64,000 bases of DNA from Corynebacterium lactis (GCF_900519355.1 NZ_ULHE01000005.1:1-64000), one strand, 5' to 3'; counted from the first letter of the stretch, positions 37,440 through 47,002 are shown. Notes: generated by a model from the sequence alone, not told the origin. Made by a program: numbers and translations.

Positions 37440-38822
37440 CTAGAGCTCCTTGAGCGTATCTGCGGCTTGTTCCGCCCACTGGCGCCACTGCTGGGCCTGT
37501 TCGCGGGCCTTCGCGGCCTGGGACGTCTTGCCCTTGGCCTCCAGCTCAGCTGCCTTTGCCTCGAACTCGCCCGCGCGGTCGGCAAACTGCTGCACGCGCG
37601 CCTGTGCCTCCGGATCCGTGCGGCGCCACTGGGAGTCCGCGGCCTCTGCCACGCGCTTTTCAAGTGCGCCGATTCGGTCTTCGTACTCGCGAACCCGGCC
37701 GCGTGGCACGAAACCGATCGCCTCCCACTTTTCCTGCAGATGACGCAGTTCGGCCCGTGCATGGTCTAGCCCCTTGGCGGGGTCGATACGGGAGTCATAT
37801 TCGGCGAGCAGTGCGTCCTTGGCGGCGGCGTTGTCCTCGAACTCCTTGTCACGAGCTTCGTTGACCGCGTTGCGAGCACCGAAGAACTCATCCTGAGCGG
37901 CCTTGAAACGCGCCCACAGCTTCTCGTCAATCTCACGAGGAGCCCGTCCAGCGGCCTTCCACTCCTTCATCAGGTCCCTGAAAGCGCTAGCGGTCGGCGC
38001 CCAGTCGGTCGAACTCTTCAACGCCTCGGCGCGCTCGATGATGTCTTCCTTCGCCCGGCGGGCCGCAGCGCGGTTTCGGTCCAGTTCAGCGAAATGGGAA
38101 CCACGCCGGCGGTTGAAGGCGTCGCGGGCGCGCGAGTAGCGGCGCCACAGGGAATCGTCCGTCTTGCGGTCGATGCCCCGGATGCTCTTCCACTCGCCGA
38201 GGATCTCGCGGATGCGGTCGCCGGCAACCTTCCAATCGGTGGAGTTTTCGGCGAGGTCTTCCGCTTCAGCTGCGAGCTCCTCCTTGCGGGCAATCGCCTT
38301 CTTACGGCGTTCTTCCTTGTCCGACTTCGCCTTCTCAGCGACCCGAGCGGAGGACTCAATGATCTGGTCCAGTCGACCATGGAGGGCATCCACGTCGCCG
38401 AGGACGGTGGCCGTCGCCAGGCCGTCGCGAAGCTCGGCCGCGGTGTGGGCGATCGTCGACGCCTCCTCCGGGTGCGTAACAATGCGCGCTTCCAGCAGCT
38501 CGATTTCCGTGGCGAGGTCGTCGTAGCGCTTGCCGTAGTGGGCATAGCCCTCCGCTACGGTTCCAGCCTGCCAGGAGCCAATTTCGCGTTCTCCATCCTT
38601 CGTCTTCAGCCAGACCGTGCCGGTCTCGTCGATCCGGCCGAATTTCGTCGGGTCCGACGGCCGTGGGTGAGCCGTGGCGGCGGCGCCCGGGCCACCCGGG
38701 CGCGGGGCCGGGCGGGGAGAAGACTGAGCAGCCGTACCTGCACCTGGTCGGGGTCCTGGTCGCGGGCCCGGGCGGGGTCCTGGTCGGGGTCCCGGCGTCG
38801 GGGAGTTAGTGGTACCAGCCAT
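37440..38822 (-). CDS. DUF349 domain protein with N-terminal Pro-Gly-Pro-Arg repeats
   Basis: A 460-aa cytosolic, largely helical protein. Residues 9-28 are tandem PGPR repeats, and the first 60 residues are Pro/Arg/Gly-rich and disordered. Three DUF349 repeats follow (residues about 190-400), each with a WK or EWK pattern such as LGEWKSIRGIDRKTDDSLWRRYSRARDAF. The C-terminus is a charged coiled coil (AAELEAKGKTSQAAKAREQAQQW). The function of DUF349 proteins is unknown; it is conserved at this place in corynebacteria and mycobacteria. Confidence 0.88.
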   Translation of the reverse strand: MAGTTNSPTPGPRPGPRPGPRPGPRPGAGTAAQSSPRPAPRPGGPGAAATAHPRPSDPTKFGRIDETGTVWLKTKDGEREIGSWQAGTVAEGYAHYGKRYDDLATEIELLEARIVTHPEEASTIAHTAAELRDGLATATVLGDVDALHGRLDQIIESSARVAEKAKSDKEERRKKAIARKEELAAEAEDLAENSTDWKVAGDRIREILGEWKSIRGIDRKTDDSLWRRYSRARDAFNRRRGSHFAELDRNRAAARRAKEDIIERAEALKSSTDWAPTASAFRDLMKEWKAAGRAPREIDEKLWARFKAAQDEFFGARNAVNEARDKEFEDNAAAKDALLAEYDSRIDPAKGLDHARAELRHLQEKWEAIGFVPRGRVREYEDRIGALEKRVAEAADSQWRRTDPEAQARVQQFADRAGEFEAKAAELEAKGKTSQAAKAREQAQQWRQWAEQAADTLKEL

Positions 38823-39005
38823 GGGGGAAAACCTCTTCCAATCTTGTCAAAAACATGCCGCGCGACACGGCCGCCATGAAACACATTCCTTCTAACGAGT
38901 ATCTCAGAATTTTATCCTGTGTGTCGATGAGTCGACGAAGAGGCGAACAGCCGTAGCGCCGATGCGTGTTCGTCATTGGATTGCGCTCGCGGTAGCGTTA
39001 CTGGG

Positions 39006-39701
39006 GTGACCTACCGTTTAGCGATCGTTCCCCGAGCCCTCGTCGTCGTCGACGCGTTCGGCGGTGTCGGCACGCAGGCCTTGGAGCTGCGTCGGGCCTG
39101 TGTGGAGGCTGTAACCAGCGTGTGCGAGGGGGCCACTGACGTGGGCCTGGTCGTCGGTGAGCGAGAGCTCCGCCGGAGCACCGCCCCCGGCACCGCAGGA
39201 ACCCTGCTCCCATTCGGGGTCGATATCGTGGTGGGCGGAGGATCCAGCCTGGCTGAGCTGCTGGGGCGCTGGTTGATAGCCACGGTCTGCGGGGAGCCCT
39301 CGCCGTCCGTCGAGGTCTTCGCCACTGTGTCGCAGGCCCGCGCCGCGGGGCTAGAGAGCCTGCTCGTGCTTGCCGACGGCGCCTTCGGCCTCAGCGATTC
39401 GTCGCCGACGGGCGCAATCGCCGGTGCCGAGGATTCCGACCGGGTCTGTCGCCGTATCGCCGGCGGGGCCGACGCGCTAGCCACGGCCGAGGTGGAGGAC
39501 CTCTCACTGCCTGCCCCCGGAGAAGACTGCGTGGCCCTATGGCGGGAACTTGCGGCTATCGGGGGCAACACCGCAGCTGGAAGCAGGGGCGTTGGAGGCG
39601 GCGTCGTCAAGCGGGTGTACTACGGTGACGCGCCCTTTGGCATCGGGTACCACGTGGCCAGTTGGCTGGTCGGGGAGGATCGGGAGACGAAGAATGGGTG
39701 A
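39006..39701 (+). CDS. conserved actinobacterial protein (Rv2728c-like), upstream of miaA
   Basis: A 231-aa protein of unknown function found directly upstream of miaA in Corynebacterium and Mycobacterium. It is Ala/Gly-rich, with a conserved end ([13 protein letters not shown]) and Gly-rich loops ([29 protein letters not shown]). The layout vaguely recalls a catalytic-subunit dioxygenase-like fold, but no motif supports an activity. TAGCGT (38993-38998) ends 7 nt before the GTG, suggesting a leaderless start. Its stop overlaps miaA by 8 nt. Confidence 0.82.
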   Translation: MTYRLAIVPRALVVVDAFGGVGTQALELRRACVEAVTSVCEGATDVGLVVGERELRRSTAPGTAGTLLPFGVDIVVGGGSSLAELLGRWLIATVCGEPSPSVEVFATVSQARAAGLESLLVLADGAFGLSDSSPTGAIAGAEDSDRVCRRIAGGADALATAEVEDLSLPAPGEDCVALWRELAAIGGNTAAGSRGVGGGVVKRVYYGDAPFGIGYHVASWLVGEDRETKNG

Positions 39702-40626
39702 GGTTGTGGCGAGCTCGGCGGTGGATACGACTCCGATCGCGGTGGTCGGGCCGACGGCGTCGGGGAAGTCGGATCTGGGTCTGGCTCTGGCGGAAAAGCT
39801 CGGCGGCGAGGTGGTCAACGTCGACTCGATGCAGCTCTACCGGGGCATGGATATCGGGACGGCGAAACTCCCGGTCGATCAGCGGCGGGGGATTGCCCAT
39901 CACCAGTTGGATGTCCTGGACGTGACGGAGCCGGCGAGCGTGGCGAGCTACCAGCGGCACGCGGTGGCGGATGTCGAGGAGATTCGCTCCCGAGGTAAGG
40001 TCCCCATCCTTGTCGGCGGGTCGATGATGTACGTCCAGGCGCTGGTCGATGACTGGCAGTTCCCGCCCACGGACGCGAGAGTGCGCGGGAAGTGGGAGGC
40101 TGTGCAGGCGGAGATCGGCCCCGCGGCGCTGCACGAGCGGCTGAGGGAGGTCGACCCGGCCGCGGCGGCGATTATCGAAACCAACGATCCCCGGCGCATC
40201 GTGCGGGCGCTCGAGGTCATCGAGCTCACGGGCAACCCCTTCGCGGCCTCGAAGCCCTCGGCAGATGCGCCGCCGAGGTGGGGAACGCGAATCCTTGGGC
40301 TGCGCACGAGGCCTGAATGGCTCAACCCCCGCATCGAACTGCGCACGCGGTCGATGTTCGACATTGGCCTGGTCGAGGAGGTCGAAACGCTGGTGGGGCA
40401 GGGTCTGCGCGAGGGAGTGACGGCCAGTCGCGCGATCGGCTACGCGCAGGTTCTGGCGTACCTCGACGGGGAATACGACCTGGATACGGCCATCGATCGC
40501 ACTATCACCGGCACGCGGCGGTACGTGCGCCGTCAGCGCTCGTGGTTCAACCGGGACCCGCGCATCACCTGGCTGGATGCCGAGGCTGACACCGGGGTGC
40601 AGGCGCTCGAGGCCCTCGGTTACTAA
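39694..40626 (+). CDS. miaA: tRNA dimethylallyltransferase
   Basis: MiaA (310 aa) adds the dimethylallyl group to A37 of tRNAs reading UNN codons. P-loop GPTASGKS is at 19-26, then [16 protein letters not shown] (substrate and tRNA binding), [10 protein letters not shown] and the [14 protein letters not shown] end. ATG 39694 gives the standard N-terminus; the frame is open further upstream only inside the preceding gene. It is followed 9 nt later by dapF. Confidence 0.96.
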   Translation: MGEVVASSAVDTTPIAVVGPTASGKSDLGLALAEKLGGEVVNVDSMQLYRGMDIGTAKLPVDQRRGIAHHQLDVLDVTEPASVASYQRHAVADVEEIRSRGKVPILVGGSMMYVQALVDDWQFPPTDARVRGKWEAVQAEIGPAALHERLREVDPAAAAIIETNDPRRIVRALEVIELTGNPFAASKPSADAPPRWGTRILGLRTRPEWLNPRIELRTRSMFDIGLVEEVETLVGQGLREGVTASRAIGYAQVLAYLDGEYDLDTAIDRTITGTRRYVRRQRSWFNRDPRITWLDAEADTGVQALEALGY

Positions 40627-40635
40627 CATGGTGGC

Positions 40636-41534
40636 ATGGTTTCATTCGCAAAGGGCCACGGCACCCAAAACGACTTCATCATCTTCCCGGATAGCTCCGT
40701 CGACATCGACCTGAGCGAGTCCCTGGTCGCCGCCGTGTGCGACGTCGGCGCGGGCTCGGCGCGGACGGAGTTCTCCGCGTCGCGCGGGCGGGCGCGCTGG
40801 TGGACGCGGGGGTCCTGGATTCGCTTCCCGACGGCGTCGCTGCGGAGGATTGGTTCATGGACTACCGCAATGGCGATGGTTCCATCGCTGAAATGTGTGG
40901 CAACGGCGTCCGCGTATTCGCCCACTACGTCGCGGCTATTCACAGCCCCGACAGCGTGGTAGATGGGCACGTGAGGGTTGGCACCCGCGCAGGTCTGCGG
41001 GAGGTGCGCATCGATGAGCTGTCGCGGGAGAGGGCGGTCGTCGGCGTCGATATGGGGTTGCCCGAGGTGATGGGGCTCGGCACGGCCTTCGTTGGCGGAG
41101 CTGGCGGGAACCAGAAGTTCGCCGGCGTGGGCGTTGATGTCGGCAACCCGCACCTGGCCTGCGTGATGCCCTCGCTCGATGCAGATGCGCTGCGGGGCCT
41201 TCAACTCGCCGAAAAAGTGGATGCGTCCGTCGAGATGTTCCCTCATGGCGTCAATCTGGAGATCGTCACACCGCTTGACGACGATGACACTGTGGCAATG
41301 CGCGTTATCGAGCGAGGGGTCGGGGAGACGCGCTCCTGCGGAACCGGAACCGTTGCCGCGGCGATTGCGGCCCTGGCGGATGCCGAGCGCACCGAGGGGT
41401 CCGTTCGCGTCGTCGTGCCTGGCGGCGAGGTCCGTGTGGACGTGCAAGAGGCCGGGCAGGGGCGTTTCCACGCTACCCTGACCGGCCCCAGTGTGATCCA
41501 CACGCACGGCGACATCGACCTGGACATTCTCTAG
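40636..41534 (+). CDS. dapF: diaminopimelate epimerase, apparent frameshift
   Basis: DapF converts LL- to meso-diaminopimelate for lysine and peptidoglycan. The start MVSFAKGHGTQNDFI is in one frame (40636 to about 40740). The rest, from RRRGLGADGVLR through MCGNGVRVFAHY (first catalytic Cys) and ETRSCGTGTVAAA (second catalytic Cys), is in another frame. TGCGACGTCGG at 40738-40748 would read as the family C-D-R-R-R if one C were restored (GACCGTCGG), giving 299 aa. Uncorrected, translation ends early at 40962. Since dapF is essential for the wall, a sequencing error is more likely than a mutation. Confidence 0.93.
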
Positions 41535-41546
41535 GGAAGGCCCAGG

Positions 41547-41579
41547 GGAGGCCACGTAAGGGATTGGCTAGTGGCCTCC
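41547..41579. terminator. hairpin overlapping the end of the Cys-rich gene
   Basis: GGAGGCCAC (41547-41555) and GTGGCCTCC (41571-41579) form a perfect 9-bp stem with a 15-nt loop. The right arm encodes the last Gly-Gly-His residues of the minus-strand gene, and its stop codon is in the loop. It lies between convergent dapF and that gene; there is no T run. Confidence 0.5.
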
Positions 41580-42347
41580 GCAACCGCCGTCGCCGCAGCC
41601 ACAGCCCCCGTCGCCGCAGCCTCCGCCACAGCCTTGCGGCGCAATGATGTCGCCGGTGAGCAGGAAGGTTCCCGAGACGACCATGCCGGGCTGGGGAGCG
41701 ACATCGCCGCCGGGAACGAGAATTTCCATGGGGACAGGAAGTGCAAGGTTCAGCGCCCAGAACTTCTGCCCGGTCAGCTCGTTGACCTTCTTGCGGGAGC
41801 TATTGATTACGCCTGCTAGCTCCACGATGGCAGACGGCGACGCCTTGCCGACCAGCTCCCCTACGACGGCCTTGGCTCCGACGAAATCCTGGACACCAGG
41901 CTTGTTTCCGGTGCGCTCGGAGTAGGCCTGCTCGGATTCGTCGAAGGCGAAGTCCGTTGCCAGTGCCGAGAGGGCGACGTGCTCGAAGGTCTGCGTGCCC
42001 TCGTCGACGATCAGCGGGCCCTGGGACAAGATGCAGCAGGCGTTCTCGATGACCTGGTCGAAGTTGTCCTGCGAGGGGTCGTCGCCGACGATTTCGACGA
42101 GGGCGAGGACGTCGTCGACGCTCGAGACGTGGGCAGTGACGGTCGTCTCGCCGGCGAATCCGGCGAAGGTTGAGTAAGGCTCGACGCCCAGGATGTGCAG
42201 GCGTGCTCCCGAGGGGTCCTCGAAGCGGACTAGCTGGCCGCCGCGGACCTCACCGATGACGGAAAGATGCTCTGTGGCGATGGCGGCTTCAATCGCGTCC
42301 TGCCAGCGGGGGAAATCAAGGCCAATGCTTCGCAAGTCGGTAGTCAT
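41568..42347 (-). CDS. uncharacterised protein with Cys/Gly/His metal-binding-like tail
   Basis: A 259-aa protein. Its C-terminal 23 residues hold five Cys and a final Gly-Gly-His (pattern C-x3-C-x4-C-x-C-x4-C-GGH). The remainder looks soluble, with a segment recalling glyoxalase folds (VRFEDPSGARLHILGVEPYSTFAGF) but no clear active site. The ATG at 42347 (MTTDLRSIGLDFPRW) is preferred; an in-frame start at 42374 would add nine residues. It is divergent from feoABC, sharing a 223-bp region. The tail suggests metal binding or storage; that is inference. Similar tails occur in unrelated metal-handling proteins. Confidence 0.75.
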   Translation of the reverse strand: MTTDLRSIGLDFPRWQDAIEAAIATEHLSVIGEVRGGQLVRFEDPSGARLHILGVEPYSTFAGFAGETTVTAHVSSVDDVLALVEIVGDDPSQDNFDQVIENACCILSQGPLIVDEGTQTFEHVALSALATDFAFDESEQAYSERTGNKPGVQDFVGAKAVVGELVGKASPSAIVELAGVINSSRKKVNELTGQKFWALNLALPVPMEILVPGGDVAPQPGMVVSGTFLLTGDIIAPQGCGGGCGDGGCGCGDGGCGGH

Positions 42348-42455
42348 AAGCGTCAATGATACTGCTGATATCACAACAAGTGAACAGCGCCCGCGAAGCT
42401 ACGGTCGGCTAAGTGACGCAAGTCATTCCGAGAACTTAATTGAGGGATTACTTTA

Positions 42456-42489
42456 TTGACTACATAAGTGTAGGGTTGCCTATGTATTG
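42456..42489 (+). promoter_or_regulatory. feoA promoter with weak DtxR-like site
   Basis: TTGACT (42456-42461) and TATGTA (42481-42486) could form a promoter with 19-bp spacing. Bases from TAGGGTTGCCTA (42471-42482) match the left half and centre of the DtxR consensus (TWAGGTTAGSCTAACCTWA), about 10 of 19 positions. The gap 42348-42570 holds no gene. Iron repression by DtxR is plausible but this site is degenerate. Confidence 0.35.
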
Positions 42490-42570
42490 AATAAGTTTTG
42501 AGCAGTCGAAGCGCATCGTTTCGTTGCTTTCCGCTCATTCAGAGAGCTTCATCGAGAGAAGGCCACTTAC

Positions 42571-42843
42571 ATGTTCGGACTGCGGTCACGCTCGGCGTCG
42601 GTCGACGCCCCGGTCACCCACAATGCACAGTCGCTCGCCGATCTTCGCACGGGGCATACGGCCGTCCTGGCCGTGCCCGAGGTCGATGCCCGGCTGTGCA
42701 GGCGTCTCGCACAGCTCGGCCTTCGGCCGGGCATGTCTGTCACCGTGGGGCAGTCCACCGCCGGTGGAGGCCGGGTCATCCGCTCGGGCGGAACCCGTTA
42801 CGCCATTGACGCCGCCACGCTTCGGCAGATGTACGTCAGCTAG
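42571..42843 (+). CDS. feoA: ferrous iron transport protein A
   Basis: A 90-aa FeoA with the SH3-like fold pattern: SLADLRTGHTAVLAV, then RRLAQLGLRPGMSVTVGQ and RSGGTRYAIDAATLRQMYV. It works with FeoB in Fe2+ uptake. The ATG at 42571 is preceded by a weak purine-rich site (GAGAGAAGG at 42552-42561). feoB follows after 72 nt. Confidence 0.9.
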   Translation: MFGLRSRSASVDAPVTHNAQSLADLRTGHTAVLAVPEVDARLCRRLAQLGLRPGMSVTVGQSTAGGGRVIRSGGTRYAIDAATLRQMYVS

Positions 42844-42915
42844 CAAGAGATGCCGAAACGCGTGCTTTCCAATCCGGGTGCACGCATGGAATAGAAAGCG
42901 AAACGAGACCAGACT

Positions 42916-44879
42916 ATGGCGACCCGAACATTTGCAGCAACGCCGAGCTGCCATGCGTGCAGCGGTGGCGCACCTGCCCGCGATGGAGCTCCCGTTATAG
43001 CCTTCGTCGGTGCCCCGAACTCGGGTAAGTCGACGCTTTTTAATGCTCTGACCGGAGCGAAGGCCCAGATGGGCAACTGGCCTGGAACCACCGTGGAGGT
43101 GAGCCGAGGAGCGTGGCGCAACGGGGACCGAGAGTACGACGTCATCGATTTCCCCGGCGCATACTCGCTGGACCCGATGAGCCCAGACGAGGAGCTCACC
43201 CGCGAGATGCTGATCGAAAAGCCGGTCGGGCAGCGCCCGGACCTGGTCGTCGTCATTGTCGACGCCACGGCGCTCGGGCGAGGCCTCTACATGGCAGCCG
43301 AGCTGGCCGAGCACCCGCAGCGAATCGTCCTCGCACTGACCAAGATGGACGTGGCGGCGGCGAAGGGAATTGTCGTCGACCCCGCGGCACTGCAGTCCGC
43401 GATGGGGATGCCGGTGGTCGCCCTTGACCCGCGTCGCAAGACCGGGCTAACGCGGCTCGGCGAGGCGGTCTCGGCTGCACTCAGCGGCTGCGCCGTGGTT
43501 CACCGTCCGGTATCGGGGCAGGATGCGCAGCCTGAGAGCCTCGACGAGGCCCGCTTTGCTGCCATCGACGTGGCCGTCGCCGCGGCCACCGGCGAGGTCG
43601 AGGACCAGCAGACCTGGACGGACCGGATTGACCGCTTCGTCCTCAACCCGGTGCTCGGCCCGATCCTCTTCCTCGCCGTGATGTGGGGCGTGTTCCAGCT
43701 AACGACGACGGTGGCGGCCCCGCTGCAGGACGGCCTGGAGGGGCTGATCACGGGTAATTTTGCTGACCTGGTCCGCGGCGGGCTCGAATCGATGGGCTGG
43801 GACCACCCGATCGTCACGGGGCTTATCGTCAACGGGCTGATTGCGGGCGTCGGCATGGTCCTGACCTTCGCGCCGCTGATGGCGCTGATGTTCCTGTGCC
43901 TGGCTGTCCTGGAGGACTCCGGCTACATGGCTCGCGCGCGGTCGTCGCGGATCGGGTGATGCGTGCCATCGGACTTCCAGGCAAAGCGTTCATCCCGCTC
44001 ATCGTCGGCTTTGGGTGCAACGTCCCCGCGATCTCGGCAACGCGCGTGCTGGGCAATCCGAGGCACCGCATCATGACTGCGCTATTGGTTCCGTTCACGT
44101 CGTGCTCGGCGCGTCTGACCGTGTACGTCATGATGGGAGCGGTGTTCTTCCCGGACAATGCCGGCACCGTCGTCTTCGCCATGTACATCGTCTCGATTCT
44201 GCTGATCGTGCTCGTCGGGCTGCTGCTTCGAAACACTCTGTGGCGCGCCATGCCCTCCGAACCGCTCGTCATCGACTTGCCGACGTACCAGCTGCCGACG
44301 GCCCGGCTGGCGCTGTCGGTGACCTGGCTGCGACTGAAGGGCTTCCTCCGCACTGCGGGCGGCATTATCGTAGCGACGGTCGTCGTCGTCTGGCTTTTGA
44401 TGTCCATCCCGGCCGTTCCCGGGCATTCTTTCGCACAGGAAGACCTGGCTCCTCGGGACTCCGCCTATGGTGCCGTCAGCGAGGCGGTATCGCCTGTCTT
44501 CGAGCCTGCGGGCTTCGGCACCTGGTCGCTGACCGGGCCCCTGGTCACCGGCTTCGTCGCCAAGGAAGCGGTTATCTCCACGTGGGCTCAGACCTACGCT
44601 GTTGAGGACGTCACCGACGCCGATCAGTCGGAGCAGGCCGCCAGCCCGTTGGCCGGACATATTCGGGCGGACTTCGAGGCTGCGTCCGGCGGTCATATGT
44701 TGGCTGCGGTGTGGGCCTACATGGTCTTCATGCTGGCGTACACTCCCTGCGTCGCGACGCTCGCGGCCCAGAAGCGTGAAGTTGGCTGGAAATGGACTCT
44801 GTTCGGCCTCGGTACGCAGCTGGTCGGCGCCTGGTTGCTCGCCGTCGTCGTCTTCCAGGGGCTGCGACTTTTCCTATAG
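42916..44879 (+). CDS. feoB: ferrous iron transporter FeoB, apparent frameshift
   Basis: FeoB imports Fe2+ through the membrane. The GTPase domain has G1 GAPNSGKST, G3 DFPGAYSL and LTKMD. The first membrane half reads to LEDSGYMARA near 43935. The remainder (AVVADRVMRAIGLPGKAFIPLIVGFGCNVPAI, then the second gate region) continues in another frame. The GCTCGCGCGCGGTCG at 43928-43942 lacks one G relative to family ARAAVVADR. With one base restored the protein is 654 aa. Uncorrected it stops at 43959, just after the first gate region. Residues CHACSGG near the N-terminus may bind metal. Confidence 0.92.
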
Positions 44880-45019
44880 AGCCCCTGTGATGTGCCTCGT
44901 GCGTTTTTCACGCAGTGGCACGAACGCGCACCACTCGATCTCCGCATCCGCCTGTTGCGCACATTGTGAACTCGTAAAAGTGAAACTCGCCGGTTGGGCG
45001 AGGGGAGGAGAAGTAACAC

Positions 45020-45337
45020 ATGGGTTGGTTTTCGTCTGCTCCGAAAAAGGCACCGGCTCGGCAACCCGCGGAGGCGGTGAAGGATGCAATAGCCCGAGGG
45101 ATCAGTTCCCGCAGGAAAATCGCCGAGGTCACGGGGCTGCAGCGGGCCACGGTGGACCTCATCCTCGACCGTATGGAGGCCACGGGAGCGCTCAAGCGCG
45201 AAAGCATCGGCGGAATGTGTCCGGGTGGGGGCTGCTCGAACTGCGGTATGTCCGCGTCGGGATCCGGTACCTGCGCGAGTAGTGGTGCCGGCTCCTCCAA
45301 CGGGCCTGTCGCACTCGTGCTGACCCGCCGGCCATAA
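45020..45337 (+). CDS. feoC: FeoC-like winged-helix protein with Cys cluster
   Basis: A 105-aa protein. Residues about 17-60 form a winged helix (VKDAIARGISSRRKIAEVTGLQRATVDLILDRMEATGALKRE). Then comes a cysteine patch CPGGGCSNCGMSASGSGTC, similar to the Fe-S-binding loop of FeoC. GGGGAGGAG lies 8-9 nt before the ATG. It ends the feoAB operon, 140 nt after feoB. FeoC proteins are thought to sense iron or oxygen and stabilise FeoB or control transcription. Confidence 0.85.
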   Translation: MGWFSSAPKKAPARQPAEAVKDAIARGISSRRKIAEVTGLQRATVDLILDRMEATGALKRESIGGMCPGGGCSNCGMSASGSGTCASSGAGSSNGPVALVLTRRP

Positions 45338-45438
45338 GCGCGAGGCGTCCGTCCCGGACTCGTGGCAGGCACTCAGACCACGCGCGGACGGTGGCGGTAG
45401 CAACAAATGCGGGAGGGCGTGCAACAATAGAGCGCAGT

Positions 45439-46935
45439 ATGACTAGTTTCCCCAACAATGACCCCGGCAGCGTCGACGAGGCCGCGAAGACCGACGCCGC
45501 TGTCGTCGGCAAGCAGGATGAGCCCACGGTCGGCGATCTCGACCTGGAGGCGCGCTCCTCACTCCGGCGGCTGACCAGGTCAGTCGCGCACACGGATTCC
45601 GAGGAAGTCACGGTCGAGTACCGGCAGCTCCGCCTGGAACGCGTCATCCTGCTCGGCGTGTGGACCAGCGGGAGCCTGCGCGAGGCCGAGGCCGCGATGG
45701 ATGAGCTCGCGGCACTCGCGGAGACGGCGGGCTCCGAGGTCCTCGAGTCGGTGCTGCAGCGCCGCGATAAGCCGGACCCCGGAACCTACGTCGGGTCGGG
45801 AAAGCTAAACGAACTGCGCGACATCGTCGCCTCGACGGGCGCGGATACCGTGATTTGCGACGGCGAGCTCTCCCCGGGCCAACTGGTGGCGCTGGAGGAC
45901 CGGCTCGACGCGAAGGTCATCGACCGCACCATGCTCATCCTGGACATCTTCGCCCAGCACGCGAAGTCCAAGGAGGGCAAGGCGCAGGTATCGCTGGCGC
46001 AGATGCAGTACCTGTACACGCGACTGCGCGGCTGGGGCGGCAACCTATCCAGGCAGGCTGGCGGTCGCGCCGGCTCCAACGGCGGTGTGGGCCTGCGCGG
46101 ACCTGGCGAGACCAAGATCGAGACGGACCGTCGGCGCCTGCGCCAGGAGATGGCCCGCATCCGCAAGGACCTCGCGGGGATGAAGACCGCGCGCGAGATC
46201 AAGCGTGCCCGCCGCCGTGCCGGGCACCTGCCGCGCATCGCCATCGTCGGGTACACCAACGCGGGCAAGTCCTCGCTGCTCAACGCGCTGACCGGCGCGG
46301 GCGTACTGGTGGAGGACGCCCTCTTTGCGACCCTGGACCCGACCACGCGCCGCGCGCAGCTTCGCGACGGCCGCACCGTCATCATGACCGACACCGTGGG
46401 CTTCGTCCGGCACCTGCCGACACAGCTGATCGAGGCGTTCCGGTCCACGCTCGAGGAGGTTCTGGAATCCGACGTCATTCTGCACGTCGTCGACGGCTCC
46501 GACCCCTTCCCGCTGGAGCAGATTAAGGCGGTCAACGAGGTGGTCCAGGACATCGCCGCGGAGCAGAAGGCGGAGGTGCCGCCGGAGCTGCTGATCGTCA
46601 ACAAGATTGATCAGGCGGACGGCATCACGCTCGCCCAGTTGCGCCATACCCTCGACGACGTCGTGTTTACCTCAGCGAAGACGGGGGAGGGCATCGGGGA
46701 GCTAGAGACGCGCCTGGAGCTGGCGCTCAACGCGTTGGACGCGCACGTCCGGCTGCTGATTCCCTACGACAAGGGGAACCTGGTGTCGATGCTCCACGAG
46801 GAGGCGACCGTCCTCGAAGAGTCCTGGGGAGAGGCGGGCACCGAGCTCGAGGTGCGCCTGCCGGCCACACTCGCCCGCGAGCTCTCCGCGTACCAGGTGG
46901 ATGATCAGGCGGAAGACAAGGCGTTTGAGAAGTAG
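45439..46935 (+). CDS. hflX: GTPase HflX (ribosome-splitting)
   Basis: HflX (498 aa) splits stalled or hibernating 70S ribosomes. The N-terminal HflX domain covers about residues 60-240 (GTYVGSGKLNELR, DGELSPGQ, RGPGETKIETDRR linker). The G domain has G1 GYTNAGKSS, G3 DTVGF and G4 NKID. The C-terminal subdomain ends near residue 485. ATG 45439 gives a compact start; an upstream in-frame GTG at 45391 would add 16 residues. It stands between feoC and a uracil permease. Confidence 0.95.
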   Translation: MTSFPNNDPGSVDEAAKTDAAVVGKQDEPTVGDLDLEARSSLRRLTRSVAHTDSEEVTVEYRQLRLERVILLGVWTSGSLREAEAAMDELAALAETAGSEVLESVLQRRDKPDPGTYVGSGKLNELRDIVASTGADTVICDGELSPGQLVALEDRLDAKVIDRTMLILDIFAQHAKSKEGKAQVSLAQMQYLYTRLRGWGGNLSRQAGGRAGSNGGVGLRGPGETKIETDRRRLRQEMARIRKDLAGMKTAREIKRARRRAGHLPRIAIVGYTNAGKSSLLNALTGAGVLVEDALFATLDPTTRRAQLRDGRTVIMTDTVGFVRHLPTQLIEAFRSTLEEVLESDVILHVVDGSDPFPLEQIKAVNEVVQDIAAEQKAEVPPELLIVNKIDQADGITLAQLRHTLDDVVFTSAKTGEGIGELETRLELALNALDAHVRLLIPYDKGNLVSMLHEEATVLEESWGEAGTELEVRLPATLARELSAYQVDDQAEDKAFEK

Positions 46936-46961
46936 CGACCCGCGTGGCTATAGCGCCAGCT

Positions 46962-46995
46962 GGTTTAAGTCGAATTAAACCCAATGAACTAGCAT
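46962..46995 (+). promoter_or_regulatory. uracil permease promoter with inverted repeat
   Basis: GGTTTAA (46962-46968) and TTAAACC (46975-46981) form a perfect 7-bp inverted repeat with a 6-bp centre. TAGCAT (46990-46995) is a -10 box ending 7 nt before the ATG. The repeat would cover the -35 region, so it is a candidate operator; a weak hairpin terminator for hflX is the alternative. Confidence 0.45.
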
Positions 46996-47002
46996 TACGG
47001 GC

